From Phoronis australis (lineage: Eukaryota > Phoronida > Phoronidae): DNA of 62,000 bases. Positions 49,122-60,899 of this stretch are shown piece after piece (position 1 is the stretch's first letter; every line of letters starts with the position of its first letter). The stretch is taken from positions 372,489-434,488 of the forward strand of contig NMRA01000164.1 in the NCBI GenBank assembly GCA_002633005.1. Direction: 5' to 3'. The notes under the pieces are model-generated. The model made no database searches. It was given only the letters and a program-made list of their open reading frames with translations, and was not told the origin of the DNA. The translations under genes were made by a program, and so were the position numbers.

Positions 49122-52100
49122 ACTTCTTGGATGTTTGCACAGAACTCTTTTTAAAACTACCAGCAATTCTCAAACACCTATTGGGACTAGAGCAATGACC
49201 AGTTTGTCTATGATTGAGATTGAACGAAAGTTTGTGATACCTCAAGGGTTGGAGGAACGACTACGAAATTCGGGTGCGTGTTTCATCGATGAAAAGACGT
49301 TTCACGATGTTTACTACGACAGCAAAGATTATCGTCTAACTCTTCGTGATCATTGGCTTAGACAGAGAGACAATGCATGGCATTTAAAGTTGCCCCCTAC
49401 CATAAGGGAACAGGATAAGAAGACAGCTCAATACGTAGAAATTACAACGACTGCAGAAATTCTGTCTCGTATTACTGATGTGCTTGACATTCCCACCATG
49501 ATAAGGGATGGAGACTTAGCAAAGGTTGTGAGTGAAAACTGTCATACGTTTGCCAATTTCATAACCCACCGACGGAGTTATGAGTTTGACAATTGTCGAA
49601 TAGATCTCGATTCCACTGACTTTGATTTTTGTGTTGGTGAGGTTGAAGTCATTGTGAATGCACAAGATGAAGTGACCTCAGCATTAGCCAAAGTGGATTC
49701 CATTGCTACAAAACTAGGTAATGTGGTTTGTAGTTTCCTATCCAAATATGCTTTAAATTTGCTATCAACCCACCTTCTGTTAATATTATTTCTTTAGATT
49801 TAAGACGTTTATTGATATAAAAGTGGTCCATACTTGTCTCGTTCTCAAATCACGGTTACCATAATTGAATCTAACTCTTCCTCAAATCCACCAGTCTCAA
49901 TTATATCTTGAAGCTTTGAACAAAAAGAGCCTACAAATCATTTCTAATCTTAAGTAAAGAACAAGATGAGACGGGTTTTATAACAGTAAGTGGCCAAATC
50001 AAAAACTGTTAAGAAAAACTGCAGGTTTATTACCCCTTCCATGGTTTCGATGTCTTCTGAAACTTGACAACATTTTGAAAGTAATTTGTGTGATGTAATG
50101 TCATTCTGAAGTTACGAAACTTACTTGAAATTGTTCTTGTTTGTTTTTCTGCCACACATTGTGCTGAGTGAGACTTGTATCATTTCTTATGCCTGACACT
50201 AAAGGAGTTGAGACAAAACTTGAAAGAATAAATGCATGAAGCAGACGTCACTGTGGTGTTACAATGGAATTATGCAGAATTTAATAATTGCACGGTGGAG
50301 CGTACAACCGTTCAGTAATTATCCTGGTGGCTTGATGCATTATAGGGGTAGTTCCACCTGCTCATTAGCTCGGACTCTTTTAATCTGCCTAATGATTTTA
50401 TTTCCAGTTTCATTAACAGATGGCAGCACTATCCTAAAAATGGAGTTTTTGTGTATGTGGCAGTGATGTAGGCTACAGTAAAGAAACAGCATTGTATAAA
50501 AATGTAGTCATATTTCCAGTATATGTGTCTGTATTTAAACGCATATCCAAAATAATGGATTGTTTAAAAGAAATTTTTAGTGAAGTGTTAAGCATACAGG
50601 TGCAGTCAGTTATAGCCTACATTGTATCTGCACATGTCACAAACTGGTACTTGATTTAAAAACTGAATTTGTATGAACAGGTCAAGTTTCACTGATGTTT
50701 TGTTTTTTAAAAAATTCCTTGATTTCATTTAAATGTTCATGTAAAAACACATGCACCAAATTTCAGACATGGGAGCAGCTTCAAATTTTGCTGCTTCAGC
50801 AGCGGCAGCGGTAAACATAATAAAGTGTTTTCCAACCGGGAACAGATGAATAAGCAGAATTTTAAAAAAACTCCCATCTTGTATGTTAAAAGTTCATCAA
50901 TTTGGGACAACAAAATTATTATTTTGTTCAAGGTGGGAGTTTGCACCAAATTTTAGAAGCTAGTAATATTGGCTTTCCCAAATTTATTAAGAATTACATT
51001 CAATGTCAAACGATCATTCACCTCTTTGTTACAAATTATGAGGACACGTGAAAATGTTGCATCGGCAGCCAGTTTCAACGATTTTATGAAATTATTGCCA
51101 ATTCTATTTTGTTACAAAAATCAGTTTCTGGTATTTGAAAAATATGGTGAATGACAAAATCACCCATGTTCCAAATCTTGAGAATACAGAAAATTCAGTT
51201 TCATCATGAATTTCGGTATCCTAATTTTAGAGACAATCCTAAGCTGGAGAATCATCCATTTAGATGGAGTTCTGGTGCAAAAAAGTTACAAATCTACCAT
51301 GGTTTTCCAAAAGAATGGCTCCGTAGCCTGGCAATTTTCTCAAAATCATGATGGTCAGCAGGCTGGAGTAGGCAATAAAAGTCTGTTGTCATTCAAAAAC
51401 CAACCTGTGGTTTAAATCATGTACTGCTATAAAGTCAGTCAAGTCTTTTTTCTTTACTCCGATTAGAAGTGACTTCTGAACTTGAAAAGAGGTGACGGCT
51501 TGTTATTGCTTCAGACCAGGCCTATTAAATTGCTTTTCACTAACCAGAATTGCAGGGATTTGTTGTATCCAGTTTCTATTTACAAAGAGGATGAGTGCTA
51601 CCTCGTTTTGGAAGAAAGGTTTATTATATTAAATAACGTATTCTTATTGCGGTAACTCTCGACTTATTTTGGGCATTTATCAAAAGCTGATTATCTTTTT
51701 TGTAAATGATAGGAATTTCATCAAATGTTTTATGACTTCAACACACTACAACCCATACACTAAGATGTTCTTAATCTTTTCTTTTGTGGAGAAATTTAAC
51801 AAAACAGAATTTCACTTGTCGGCCATATTGTGAAGAATTGCGGTAAAATGGTTTTAGATGTGCTGTCTCATTATGATTGTCGAAAGCACTGTTATTATTG
51901 GCTAAAATGTTATTGACTGACACACCTCATCCGAGTTTACTAAGTTTTTATTAGTTTTCATAATCAACACAACAACACAAAATGGCAACAAGTGCCACCC
52001 GTTTAATTATAAAGAAATGATGTCATTTCTTGTTTGTCCACCTGTCTTGTAAGTGCAACAGAAATACTACCAGTTATTCCACTGCTATTGGTATGAACAA

Positions 52101-55100
52101 TAACAGTGCGATATTTAGAGTAACGATGTTGATGATAACGATAGTAACGGTTCTGCTTGTGTTGTATGTCGCATTATAATTTACAAAATTAAGTGATTTC
52201 AGAACAAATTTTCAGTTTTAGGGTTGTATATTGTCCTTTTAGCTGGTTGTGATTCCCAAACTCAGAAAATTGGCAGAACAGACCACCCTGTTTCTGGTTT
52301 ACTGCTTTTGAAAGGGTACTAAACAAACGTTGTGGTGATTGCACCCAAAATTACTACCGTCACCTGCTATTGGGTAATAAGTACATTTCCACAAAATGAA
52401 AGCTTTGCTTAAACTCTGTTCTCGTGTGTTACAAATTCGATTTGGTGGTTTAAGAAGCTCAGCCTCTACTCACAGTCATGTATTAAATCCTCTGCAGTGT
52501 GACTTTGTGCTCGCCAGTATACCATAGTTTGTAAGGAGTTGTGGAACATGAATCAAATGCGTAAGGAATGGTGAGAGGTTTTAAGAACATTGTGTTGTTT
52601 CAAAGATTTAAGTGTGAAGGTTGTAAGCAGCAGCTTTCAATTCACCTGGATTACTTGTGCTGGTGTTCATATCTTGTGTCTGCCCAGAGGACTATTACTA
52701 CATTTTTGTATTGCATTCCCGTCTCTATTGGTGGTCGCCAGTTTGAGGTGCAGCTATATTAATTGGCCACTAACGAGTTAATAACACACCATCTGCCTCC
52801 AGCATTCATCAACACTTTCCTTTATTAGCTCCACACCTACAGTTTTTTGCTTTATTAATTTCTCAACTGTCTTGCATATATGTGTCTGGTTAATAAAGGC
52901 TGCATGATCTGACTTTCCATGAGGAGCCTCCGGCCTGACGGGGCCTGAGACAAAAAACATATTGTCACAGACAAAGGTCATGGCCAGTTCAGATGATAGT
53001 CAGTGCTGGTGTGAACAATTTGAAGTTTAAAGTTTGTTGACATGTATTGGGTGTCTTTGATTTTATTTGATTCCGCTGAATTGCAATAGTGGGCATGGCA
53101 ATGATACATTGAGGTCTTGCATTGTGCGTTATTGTTTAAATTTGCAGAGTACTAGTGTTACACAATTAGTTTCGCCCTGTTTAGCTGGCTAAAATCGAAA
53201 ACCGAAAATTGAATTTTTATGAAAAAATCATAAGTTGTATTCAAAGAAAATGAAATAATTTAGAAAACTGTTACAGTGTTTTTGAGCATTTAATATATCA
53301 AACATGTTATTATTACTGTTGTTTTGTATGTTTCTTTATTGGTATTTTTTTCTAAAAAAACATGGTCAAGAGAATCAACTGACATGTTTGCAAAAATTCA
53401 AAAACCAAATTCTACTTGCTTTCAACTGTCAGAAAATATGTACTGTTACTAAATTAAAATCTACAATTTTCCAGATATCTGGCCAAATACACAGACCAGT
53501 ATATGAGATCCTTCATAACATTAACAAAAATGTTATAATTAGAGTGTAATTCAAACCAAAAAGAAGTCTTTTCGGTATTCTAATTCAATCACCATTTCAA
53601 GCAAAGTTTTGGACACAAGATGGCAAATAAGGGAAATGTTTGTGTCAAATTTTTATCAACAAAAAGAGCTTTTCATGAAATTTTACTTTGGCATGATTTG
53701 TATAGCTATCCCTAAAAAACATTTGGTAAATTTTTGCAAGTCTCTGAAAAATAAAAAATGGCTATTTCAGTAATTATTTTTGTATCATAATGAGGAATTT
53801 TTCTGTAATGTGGTTCCAATTCACTAAATTTCGTCGATTTCATAACATTACCTAAACTCAAATTTGCATGATGGGAATTTGTTGCTGATGAAGCTAGGTT
53901 GATGCTTGGCCATTGCTTTTTGGTTGGAGGTACTCTACCATATTGTTCATTCTAAGCCTGGATCTTAAACGTTATCTACAAACTATGCAGTCACATTGCT
54001 CCTACCTTTTTTAGACTTTGAAATTTTTAAACTTTTATTGCATAGAACAAACAAGCATTGAACTATAAACTCAAACCCAGAAACCTAATATCTGGGTAGG
54101 ATATATTATATAATTTGTTTAGACCTTACAGGACTTCCATTCATCTGTGTGGTCACGACCTGGGTCATGACCCTGAGGCATCTGCCAATCAATGAGGCAG
54201 TTAGCAGGAAGGACTGCAGGGTGTACTGTATAAATATCAGCTTGATCAGTCTGGGACAACCCATTTAATCTTTGCTGAGCCAACCTAGTTCTTAAAGCAA
54301 GGAAACAGAGCATAACAGATAATAGTTACTAGTATTATATTTTTTGGAAAGTCCATTTGGGTGAAGGCGATTGTTTATTAGAGGGGTGAGAGCCTAGGTG
54401 GGTCACGATGACTGGCAGAACCAGAGGAATTCAGCACTGGGAGGGACAAACTCAAAATCGTCTGCGAGCTGAGAGCAAGGTGATGAAACCGGGAGTTACT
54501 GGAGAAGTTTTTGCAGTGAACAGGGGGGACAAGTACAAAATGAAATGAAGGGCTTTTTGCAAAATGGAAATGAGTATACATATATTGACCATAGGGATGA
54601 GTTTTTTGCAATGAATGGTGGGAGGGAGGAACCAAGTGCAAAACTGAGATGAGCAGGTAGGGGTAGGATTTATTTTGCAATGAGGAAGGTCACTTGAAAT
54701 TGAAGTTGTGGTTACCCAGAGAGCCCCCCCCCCCCCCNCCTGCCCGAGATACGTTACTGATGTGGTTTGTAAAAATGACAAGGAAGAAAGCAGTGGTGGG
54801 ATGGAAATGAGAGCAGAAAAAGTGCAGCTGATGCTGTGTGTTCATTTAGTCTATCTAGATGATAACAATTTGAGATGGATGAATATACCCTCGCATTCAG
54901 AAACTGAAAACAGAGAATGTCTGAACCGCCTAACTCTGATGAAAATGTAGCTTTGGGATTTGGCTTCATTCTGTTCTTTTAATGTTAAGGAGTATCTTGT
55001 GATGAAACTGGTTTATTTTCAGGTTTTGTCAGTGAAAAGAGGATTCCTGGAAAATTGGATGCTTACTTGAAGAAAACCAACATGGAACTTTACCAGTTGC

Positions 55101-55141
55101 TGGTCCAGGCTAAAATATTTGGTGATGAGTACCATGTATAA
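49105..55141 (+). CDS. THTPA: Thiamine-triphosphatase, CYTH superfamily, two coding exons
   Basis: Hydrolyses thiamine triphosphate to thiamine diphosphate and phosphate with a divalent metal. Exons are 49105-49717 and 55023-55141; the 5.3 kb intron begins GTAATG, ends TTATTTTCAG and splits a Gly codon in phase 1. The joined protein has 243 residues. The CYTH signature MIEIERKF gives E38-x-E40-x-K42. Further motifs in family order are DVYYDSKDYRLTLRD (68-82), WLRQRD (84-89), WHLKLP (92-97, K95), YVEITT (110-115), HRRSY (155-159) and IDLDSTDF..GEVEVIV (167-184), with the acidic metal-binding residues present. The second exon supplies the family's C-terminal KLDAYL helix. Vertebrate proteins start just before the ExExK motif, so the first ~30 residues here (no Asp or Glu, several Lys/Arg) are an extension. 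An alternative start at M31 (49195) would give 213 residues. A TGA lies in frame at 49087, upstream of the first ATG. Confidence 0.95.
50735..51290. repeat. Dispersed repeat family T, copy 2, in THTPA intron
   Basis: Partner of 31255-31740. The homologous order of words runs over about 500 bases with heavy divergence. It is transcribed within the THTPA pre-mRNA if the gene model is right. Confidence 0.6.
51655..51850. repeat. Dispersed repeat family Q, copy in THTPA intron
   Basis: Shares AATCTTTTCTTTTGTGGAGA with ATCTTTATATTGAGAGGA-type sequence in 48140-48160, plus an almost identical ACAGAATTTCACTTG word. It lies inside the THTPA intron. Confidence 0.6.
52778..52981 (-). CDS. Small ATG-initiated ORF antisense in THTPA intron, unassigned
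   Basis: A 67-codon - strand frame starts with ATG at 52981 (MTFVCDNMFFVSGPVRPEAP) and includes QTHICKTVEKLIKQKT and GVELIKESVDECWRQMVCY before TAA. The composition is mixed and helix-like, unlike the AT-biased chance frames elsewhere, and the start is a real ATG. I recognise no family, and a stop lies eight codons upstream. It could be a decayed retrocopy, an exon or chance. Confidence 0.25.
   Translation of the reverse strand: MTFVCDNMFFVSGPVRPEAPHGKSDHAAFINQTHICKTVEKLIKQKTVGVELIKESVDECWRQMVCY
53200..53340 (+). repeat. Dispersed repeat family S, partial copy in THTPA intron
   Basis: TGAAAAAATCATAAGTTG and CATGTTATTATTACTGTTGT correspond to family S words at 38075 and 38178 and at 57085 and 57176. 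Confidence 0.5.
54725..54740. repeat. Poly-C run with one ambiguous base
   Basis: Thirteen or more C residues with an N at 54738, which is probably an unresolved homopolymer length. It lies in the THTPA intron about 280 bases before the acceptor. Confidence 0.9.
55023..55141 (+). CDS. THTPA: THTPA terminal coding exon
   Basis: Acceptor TTTATTTTCAG at 55022 joins in phase 1 to the first exon and reads GFVSEKRIPGKLDAYLKKTN, then MELYQLLVQAKIFGDEYHV and TAA at 55139-55141. The P-(G/A)-K-L-x-x-Y-L pattern followed by a helix matches the C-terminus of animal thiamine-triphosphatases, which confirms both the splice and the gene identity. The exon has no ATG-initiated frame of its own. Confidence 0.92.
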
Positions 55142-55273
55142 TGCGACCCCACCACTTTGATATGAGACTAGGGATGGAATGTGGTGTTTTGTGCTTTAAC
55201 TTTATTCGTGTGTTGAACAGCGAATTTAAAAAGGTTTTATTAGTTTGCACTTCAACATGTAGTGCCTGTTTCT

Positions 55274-55279
55274 ATTAAA
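55274..55279 (+). terminator. Possible THTPA polyadenylation signal (ATTAAA)
   Basis: ATTAAA lies 133 bases after the stop codon and is followed by GGTTGTGAGTCTGATGG, a GT-rich stretch suitable as a downstream element. It is the nearest plausible signal. Sites further down cannot be excluded. Confidence 0.4.
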
Positions 55280-55299
55280 GGTTGTGAGTCTGATGGCAG

Positions 55300-56894
55300 C
55301 CATGTTATTGTAAACGCAACGGTGTGTAATTTTATAGGAGTGAAATGTTGCAACTGATAAGTTGATCATTTTCATATTAGAACTGCACAACTGCCTTGAT
55401 GAGCCACGTTCATAATTTGTGTACAGACTGAAAACGAATTACAATCGTTTTAGTTTAGACCAGACTCAATACCTTTGATAAAACAAACCCCTGGTCAGGA
55501 GGATAATTCAAGTAAGTCATTTCAGATGATTTAAAGTAGTCGTCAACCTTTGTGAATTTTTTTCAAAAATATGATATATATGTGTATTGTACAAAAATAT
55601 TGTTATTTTTGCTGCTACCCATAACATTTCTTTAAGGCATGATTTATGGGCGAAATTTGCGAGTTGGCTTGGGACGACTTCAATAGAACGGTTCCAGATT
55701 ACACAGTGACAACTTGAATCTCATGGTATTTATCCACAATACTGCGTCATCTATCAAGCAGGCCTTTGGCTTAGTTTTTTTCACCTTTGGAGTTTTGCAT
55801 GTTATTTGTTGGTGCATTGCTTTTTTCAAACTATTCTGGACTAGATTGGATCTTTCAATGCCAGTAAAGTTTTACTGTTGTGCTGTGGGCAGCAACTCTG
55901 ATGGCAGAAAGTTGGATAAACTTGACAAGCTTCCATGGATGCGATTTTTTTCAACATGGTTCCTAGAATCAGCCTGACATTCTTAAAGTGAGGCCAATGT
56001 AACGCATTTTCCTTCTCCAAGACAAGAGATAATTCTTCCTGGGTCCGTCTTCTGGTTTTTCAATTACATGACAAATCTGTATCAGCCATTTTAAGGCCTT
56101 TTCATTTTGTCAAGGTTCCTTAAAGGGTCCCGGATTTCGAGATACAGTTTGATGATCATTATTCAGTAGACAAAGCTTGGTCTCAAAATTCAGGACCCTT
56201 GTAAGCGACTATTGCATTGAAGAAATATTTGATAGCTAATTCTTGTTATAGTGTGAGGGTAAATTAAGTCTTGGTACGCTGTTTCCTGTGCAGTGACAGT
56301 AGGAATGTTAAATTTAGGCACGAAGCCATACGCATTTTACGTTTTTTAGAAATTCATGTTCAAGGAAAAGTAGTTCATGTGATTATAAACAATTGTGTGA
56401 CTTTCAAGGGATGACTTAAGATTTTTAAGTCATCAAGGATTCATACGTATATTGTACGTTTTTGGGTTGAAAATCAACAGTTAGAAAGTTATTTGATGAA
56501 ACGTAAAAGGACTTGACAAAGGTTGACTATTACCTCAAATTTTTAGCAGTAATGTTAAAACTCTTGGCCTAATACAAGGGTGACATAATTTTATTAAATA
56601 GATGCTGATTGTCATTCTCTGTATTCTTTGAAATTAAAAATTAGTTAGGTCAGGCCTGAATAAAAGTGCTAAAAATGTCAGCGGAGAATCTTGTCAATTG
56701 TCTGTGCTTCTTTGATAGCTATTTAATTTATTGTTTGTTAGTTATACCCTTTTTATATATGTGATTGTTATATGCTTTTAATATACGCGTGTCATATCAA
56801 GACCAAATATTTCTTTGTGCGATGCCAAAGTAGTACCATACTGGTCTGAGTTAACGTTAGCATTAAGTCAAGCATGTGAGCTCAAGGTTGTGTA
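55300..56894. other. Intergenic DNA between the convergent genes, left part
   Basis: The open frame at 55714-55977 includes a hydrophobic run but no recognised domain, and it is not called. The word CCTTTGATAAAAC near 55471 matches 24534, so this region also contains old repeat. Confidence 0.45.
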
Positions 56895-57260
56895 TGACTA
56901 GAAAAACGTGCAAATTTGGCTAAATTCGAAACATCATATCTCAGAAATGGCTGATGGGATTCATGTGAAACTTTTAGATACTATGATTTATGCACTGTTT
57001 TCCAAAAAGTTTTTAGGAATTGTTTTTTAAGTGTTCTATTTTTGCATAAGAGGCCATCAAAAATAGAACTTATATGATTTTCATGAAAAAATCTGAAGCT
57101 GCATGAAACTAAATGATACATTCAGAAGCTGTTTTTGAGATCTCATCTTGACCATTTATTACAATAAAATTTGATCATGTTATTATTAGCGTTGTTGTAC
57201 CTTTCTTTTTTGCTAAATTTTTCGAAAAAGACGCTCTCATGTGACCCAATTATTATCAAG
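56895..57260 (+). repeat. Dispersed repeat family S, copy
   Basis: Best partner of 37893-38330. Includes CATAAGAGGCCATCAAAAAT, GATTTTCATGAAAAAATCTG, then TTTGATCATGTTATTATT. Confidence 0.65.
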
Positions 57261-58724
57261 TTGATAAAAAGTCAAAAATCAATGTCTACAGGCTTTCTAC
57301 TATGATCGGAAAATATATAGTAAAAATCTGTAGTTCTGTAGATATTGTGCTAAATAAGGAGCTTTGTCAATATAGTCCTACTTGGGGCTTTAAAGGTAAT
57401 ACTTCAAGGAGATAAAGCGATTTACATGTGGTTCTTGATGACTGGTGGTGGAACAGGTTCATAACCACAGAATTTATATAACGCATCAGTTCCGGTGAAC
57501 TTGAACAAAACAGGGAAGCCATGTCATTCCTTTGCTAATTACTTATTGCACGGTAAGAATCTTTAAAATCAATGACTCATTTGACAATTAATAACATACG
57601 TTTCTTCATCTCTGTAATTATAGATATTTCGCCTCTGGCTCAATTTTTAATCGTAATTAGTCACAGAAAATCTACATTTCTTGAGTTGCACTTCAACAAA
57701 ACATGTACGTTGACTTCAAATAATGTGCTGGCCTAGGGCTCACCACCCATTTAGTAATATAAGAAATTGCTTAGGGCCCCCATCAGAGTCCAAGGGGGGC
57801 CCTCATAACTTGTCAGTAGTCATGACTGAAGTCTGTCGTGAAAGGTAACCCTAAGTTGGTACACCTAAGAAACTCATCAGTAAAGCTAGTGGGATCATGT
57901 GAGTTTCTTTCATGGCCAGATCTCGTGTCGTCGTGAAATTCTTGCGTTTACGGAACCCAGACCAGATTAGGACCTAAGGCCAGTTACTGAGAAGTGGCAT
58001 GCAAAATTTCTTTTTGGGATCTTTGCCCTTGCTATTGCCATGGCTGTATATAAACATTGTCATCAGACGTGTAGAAGTACAACCAACTGGACATTCAAGT
58101 GACAACAAACAGCCTTCCGTCATTTTAAGCACCAAGTTTATTCTCGAATAAATAACAGACTGCCAGTTCTTAGTAAACCTAGAAATAACCTCTCATCTAC
58201 GTAAGAAAGAAGCCAAGAACAATCCTATTTGTGTTGAGTAGTGTCAATCTAAAGGTCCTTTCTTGGCCCGAATCTGGGTTTTTAACCACTCTATCTACCA
58301 GTGAGATGGGGTGCATTCACAACTTTATGCATTTTCTTCTCGTTGTGGCCTTCATGTGTGTGTGTTACCACAACCGTATGTTGTACCTGAGTCTCCCGGA
58401 CTCGTATACCTAAATCAAACATGCTTAGGTTGCCTGCACCCACAGGGAAATGCCCGACACAAACAGCTATAACATGAATGCCTGTGCCTGTACATCATGC
58501 CACCATGTATGGGTGTCCTTAGTATTCAGTAATCATCTACACATTGCTACAATCTACAACATGACTTTCTTCTCCAAGTAGGCGAACAATTGACATCAAC
58601 TGCTCAAGTAAACTGTGGTTTACAACTACATTTTCCTTTTTGACCGTTAAGCTGGCCTAGGACCTAGTACTGTTTACTGGGTTCCAAAGATGACTAAAAA
58701 CCAAAAAAAATAATTAGGCCTTTT
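57261..58724. other. Intergenic DNA
   Basis: No gene. At about 57773-57801 AGGGCCCCC and GGGGGGCCCT form a short inverted repeat, probably a transposon scar. Confidence 0.45.
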
Positions 58725-58990
58725 ACTCACATAAAAATAGTCCCCTAATATTCCTTTTGATGATAGGATTCTATTTCCAATGGTAACAAGAACATTGAAA
58801 CCATCAGCGACTCAAGAAAATTATTCAGACTTTATTGGAGTTGGGAATTTGAGAGTGGCATGTGTACTCATTGCCTGTGAATGGAAATGTCATCTCATTT
58901 GCCACAATTTAAGATTGAATAAGCTTGGTAAAACCCCAAAGCACTTCAGTTAAGAATTCTTCATTGATGACTTAATAGTAGTGAAATGTC
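58725..58990. repeat. Dispersed repeat family Q, copy
   Basis: AGGATTCTATTTCCAATGGT, CATCAGCGACTC and ATTGGAGTTGGGAATTTGA parallel 48539-48640. Both continue into ACAATTTAAGAT. It ends near AATGTCCCTTTAAC, which resembles a TTAA-type transposon end. Confidence 0.65.
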
Positions 58991-60104
58991 CCTTTAACTG
59001 TTCATTGAACTCTCTGTACGTGATGTATTAAATTAAAGCTGCGTTCCAGCACCATCTTGAAAACCATAGTCTTTGTTAATGTTTTGGGGTAGAACCCCTG
59101 GTTTTGTTTTGGCAAGTTAGTGTTTCTGAAAACAATTGACACTGTGGACAGAATGTTGTTGATTGGTTCAGTGGGATCATTGCTAACTTGGTTTAATTCC
59201 GATTGAGGTCTTTGGTCCAATTACCACTGTGTGGGTCTTTAAAGTCCTTGCAGATTTTTGTCAACTGAAAGTAATTGGTTCATGTTGATAAGTTGAGAAA
59301 TTAACATCACTGTAAATGCATAAAATTTAGGTCGTTAGAATTTTGATGATATAGGGGTTTAAATTACGGTAATTTTTGTTCAAGCCATCTTTGTGTTTGG
59401 TACAGTAAACATTCTTTAATGTCAGACACTTAGGATCAGATCCACAATTTATAAGTAAGATTATTTAGTGATGAATAATATAAAGTAAAATTGTGCCTAA
59501 TTAAATTTTTTCCTAGGTAAAATGTCTTTCTTCATTAAAAATTGAACAAATGTTTCACGAATTTCCAGTATCCCTAAATTAAGGAATATATCTGTGGTGT
59601 CCCTGACATGGCTTCCCTTCATGCACAGGTTCAATATAAATTTGCAGAATCAATGCATTTCAATGCAATGAATGTACAAAAGAGTAACTTAGTGTATTCA
59701 GAAAGGGTTGCCAGCCCATTGATCAAATACATTTTGTCTCAATGTCAATATGATGTTGAACTTCTCTTGTCAGAAATACACAAATCTTAAGTGTGTGACA
59801 CTCTACACTTGTTATATTGAAATATTCAGAATTCGTCTTCAATCATTATGAACCTTTGGCTTTCTCTCTCTTTGGTTTATGTACGACATTAATGACAAGT
59901 ATGCGTATATTGCCAAATATCTACAAAACTACGGATTTCAACTGGTCCAGGGTAAAATTACGCATATTTTTCTTAAAGTAGTAAACTTGCCTGTACAATT
60001 TCCTATTTATTGGGTTACACGATCTTTGTCTATAGTAAAATCTAGCAAAAAAGAAATATACATCGAAAGCAAAACAATGGTATCAATCACATGATCAAAG
60101 TTTA
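58991..60104. other. Intergenic DNA
   Basis: AT-rich. I see no exon or element here. Confidence 0.45.
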
Positions 60105-60400
60105 TATGCTCTAAATGTTCAAAATGAGATCTCAAAAAACGCAGTTACAGTTTTCTAAAATGTTTAATTTTCATTTTAGGCAATTTTAGATTTCTTTCAT
60201 GAAAAGCATACAAGTCCTATTTTTGATAGCCCCTCATGTAAAAGTGGAACATTTTAAAACCAAATCCTAACTATATTTTGAATAACAGTAAAGCAACTGA
60301 AAGTTTCATATGAAACTGATCAGCCATTTTTGAGAGATGATGTTCCGAAGTTAGCCGAATTTTGAAATTTTTCTAGGGTCCTACGTAACTTTCACAAGAA
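60105..60400 (-). repeat. Dispersed repeat family S, inverted copy
   Basis: Read on the - strand it contains TACATGAGGGGCTATCAAAA and GCTTTTCATGAAAGAAATCT, parallel to 57043 and 57079, and the GAGATCTCATTTTGAACATT equivalent. Confidence 0.6.
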
Positions 60401-60865
60401 AAAACAATAACAAAACATGAAAGAATTTGGAATAAAATTTAATGGTCAAAGAAACATAAAAACAGCCATTACAAAATAACAAAAGTATAAAATACAAGAA
60501 CAACGGTGTACAATTAACAAGTAATCAAAGCATACATTGAACTTCACGATCACAACCAATAATGCAAAAAATGTTCAATTTTAGATTACTTATACTTTTT
60601 ATCTAGAGAACAATAACATGAGCAGCCAGAGGCGACGTAATTAACTACAACAGCAAGCTGTCTTTGATCAATGCCACCAAATTTTGAGGTACGCAAACCA
60701 GTCGAGTTGTCCACTCTTGACCGGCAAGGGTGTCAATGTAAGAATCTTCATGTACATTGGAAAATAGAAATATTTCATTCCTTAACAAAAGTCAATCTTA
60801 ATAATTTTGTTTATACCACAATATTAGACTCGAATGGCAGATACAACCGTGTAATAACCCATAAA

Positions 60866-60887
60866 GTTATCTCACTAGTGAGATAAC
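60866..60887. repeat. Perfect 22-bp palindrome GTTATCTCAC/TAGTGAGATAAC
   Basis: Two exact 11-base arms centred on CTAG. It lies 12 bases from the 3' side of the tRNA-like unit, so it may be part of the same SINE-like element. Confidence 0.85.
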
Positions 60888-60899
60888 ATTTTGGTGGGA

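Noticed and set aside
55714-55977. + strand 87-codon frame downstream of THTPA
   Set aside because: It lies after a plausible polyadenylation signal, has no domain and no conserved-looking pattern beyond a hydrophobic run.
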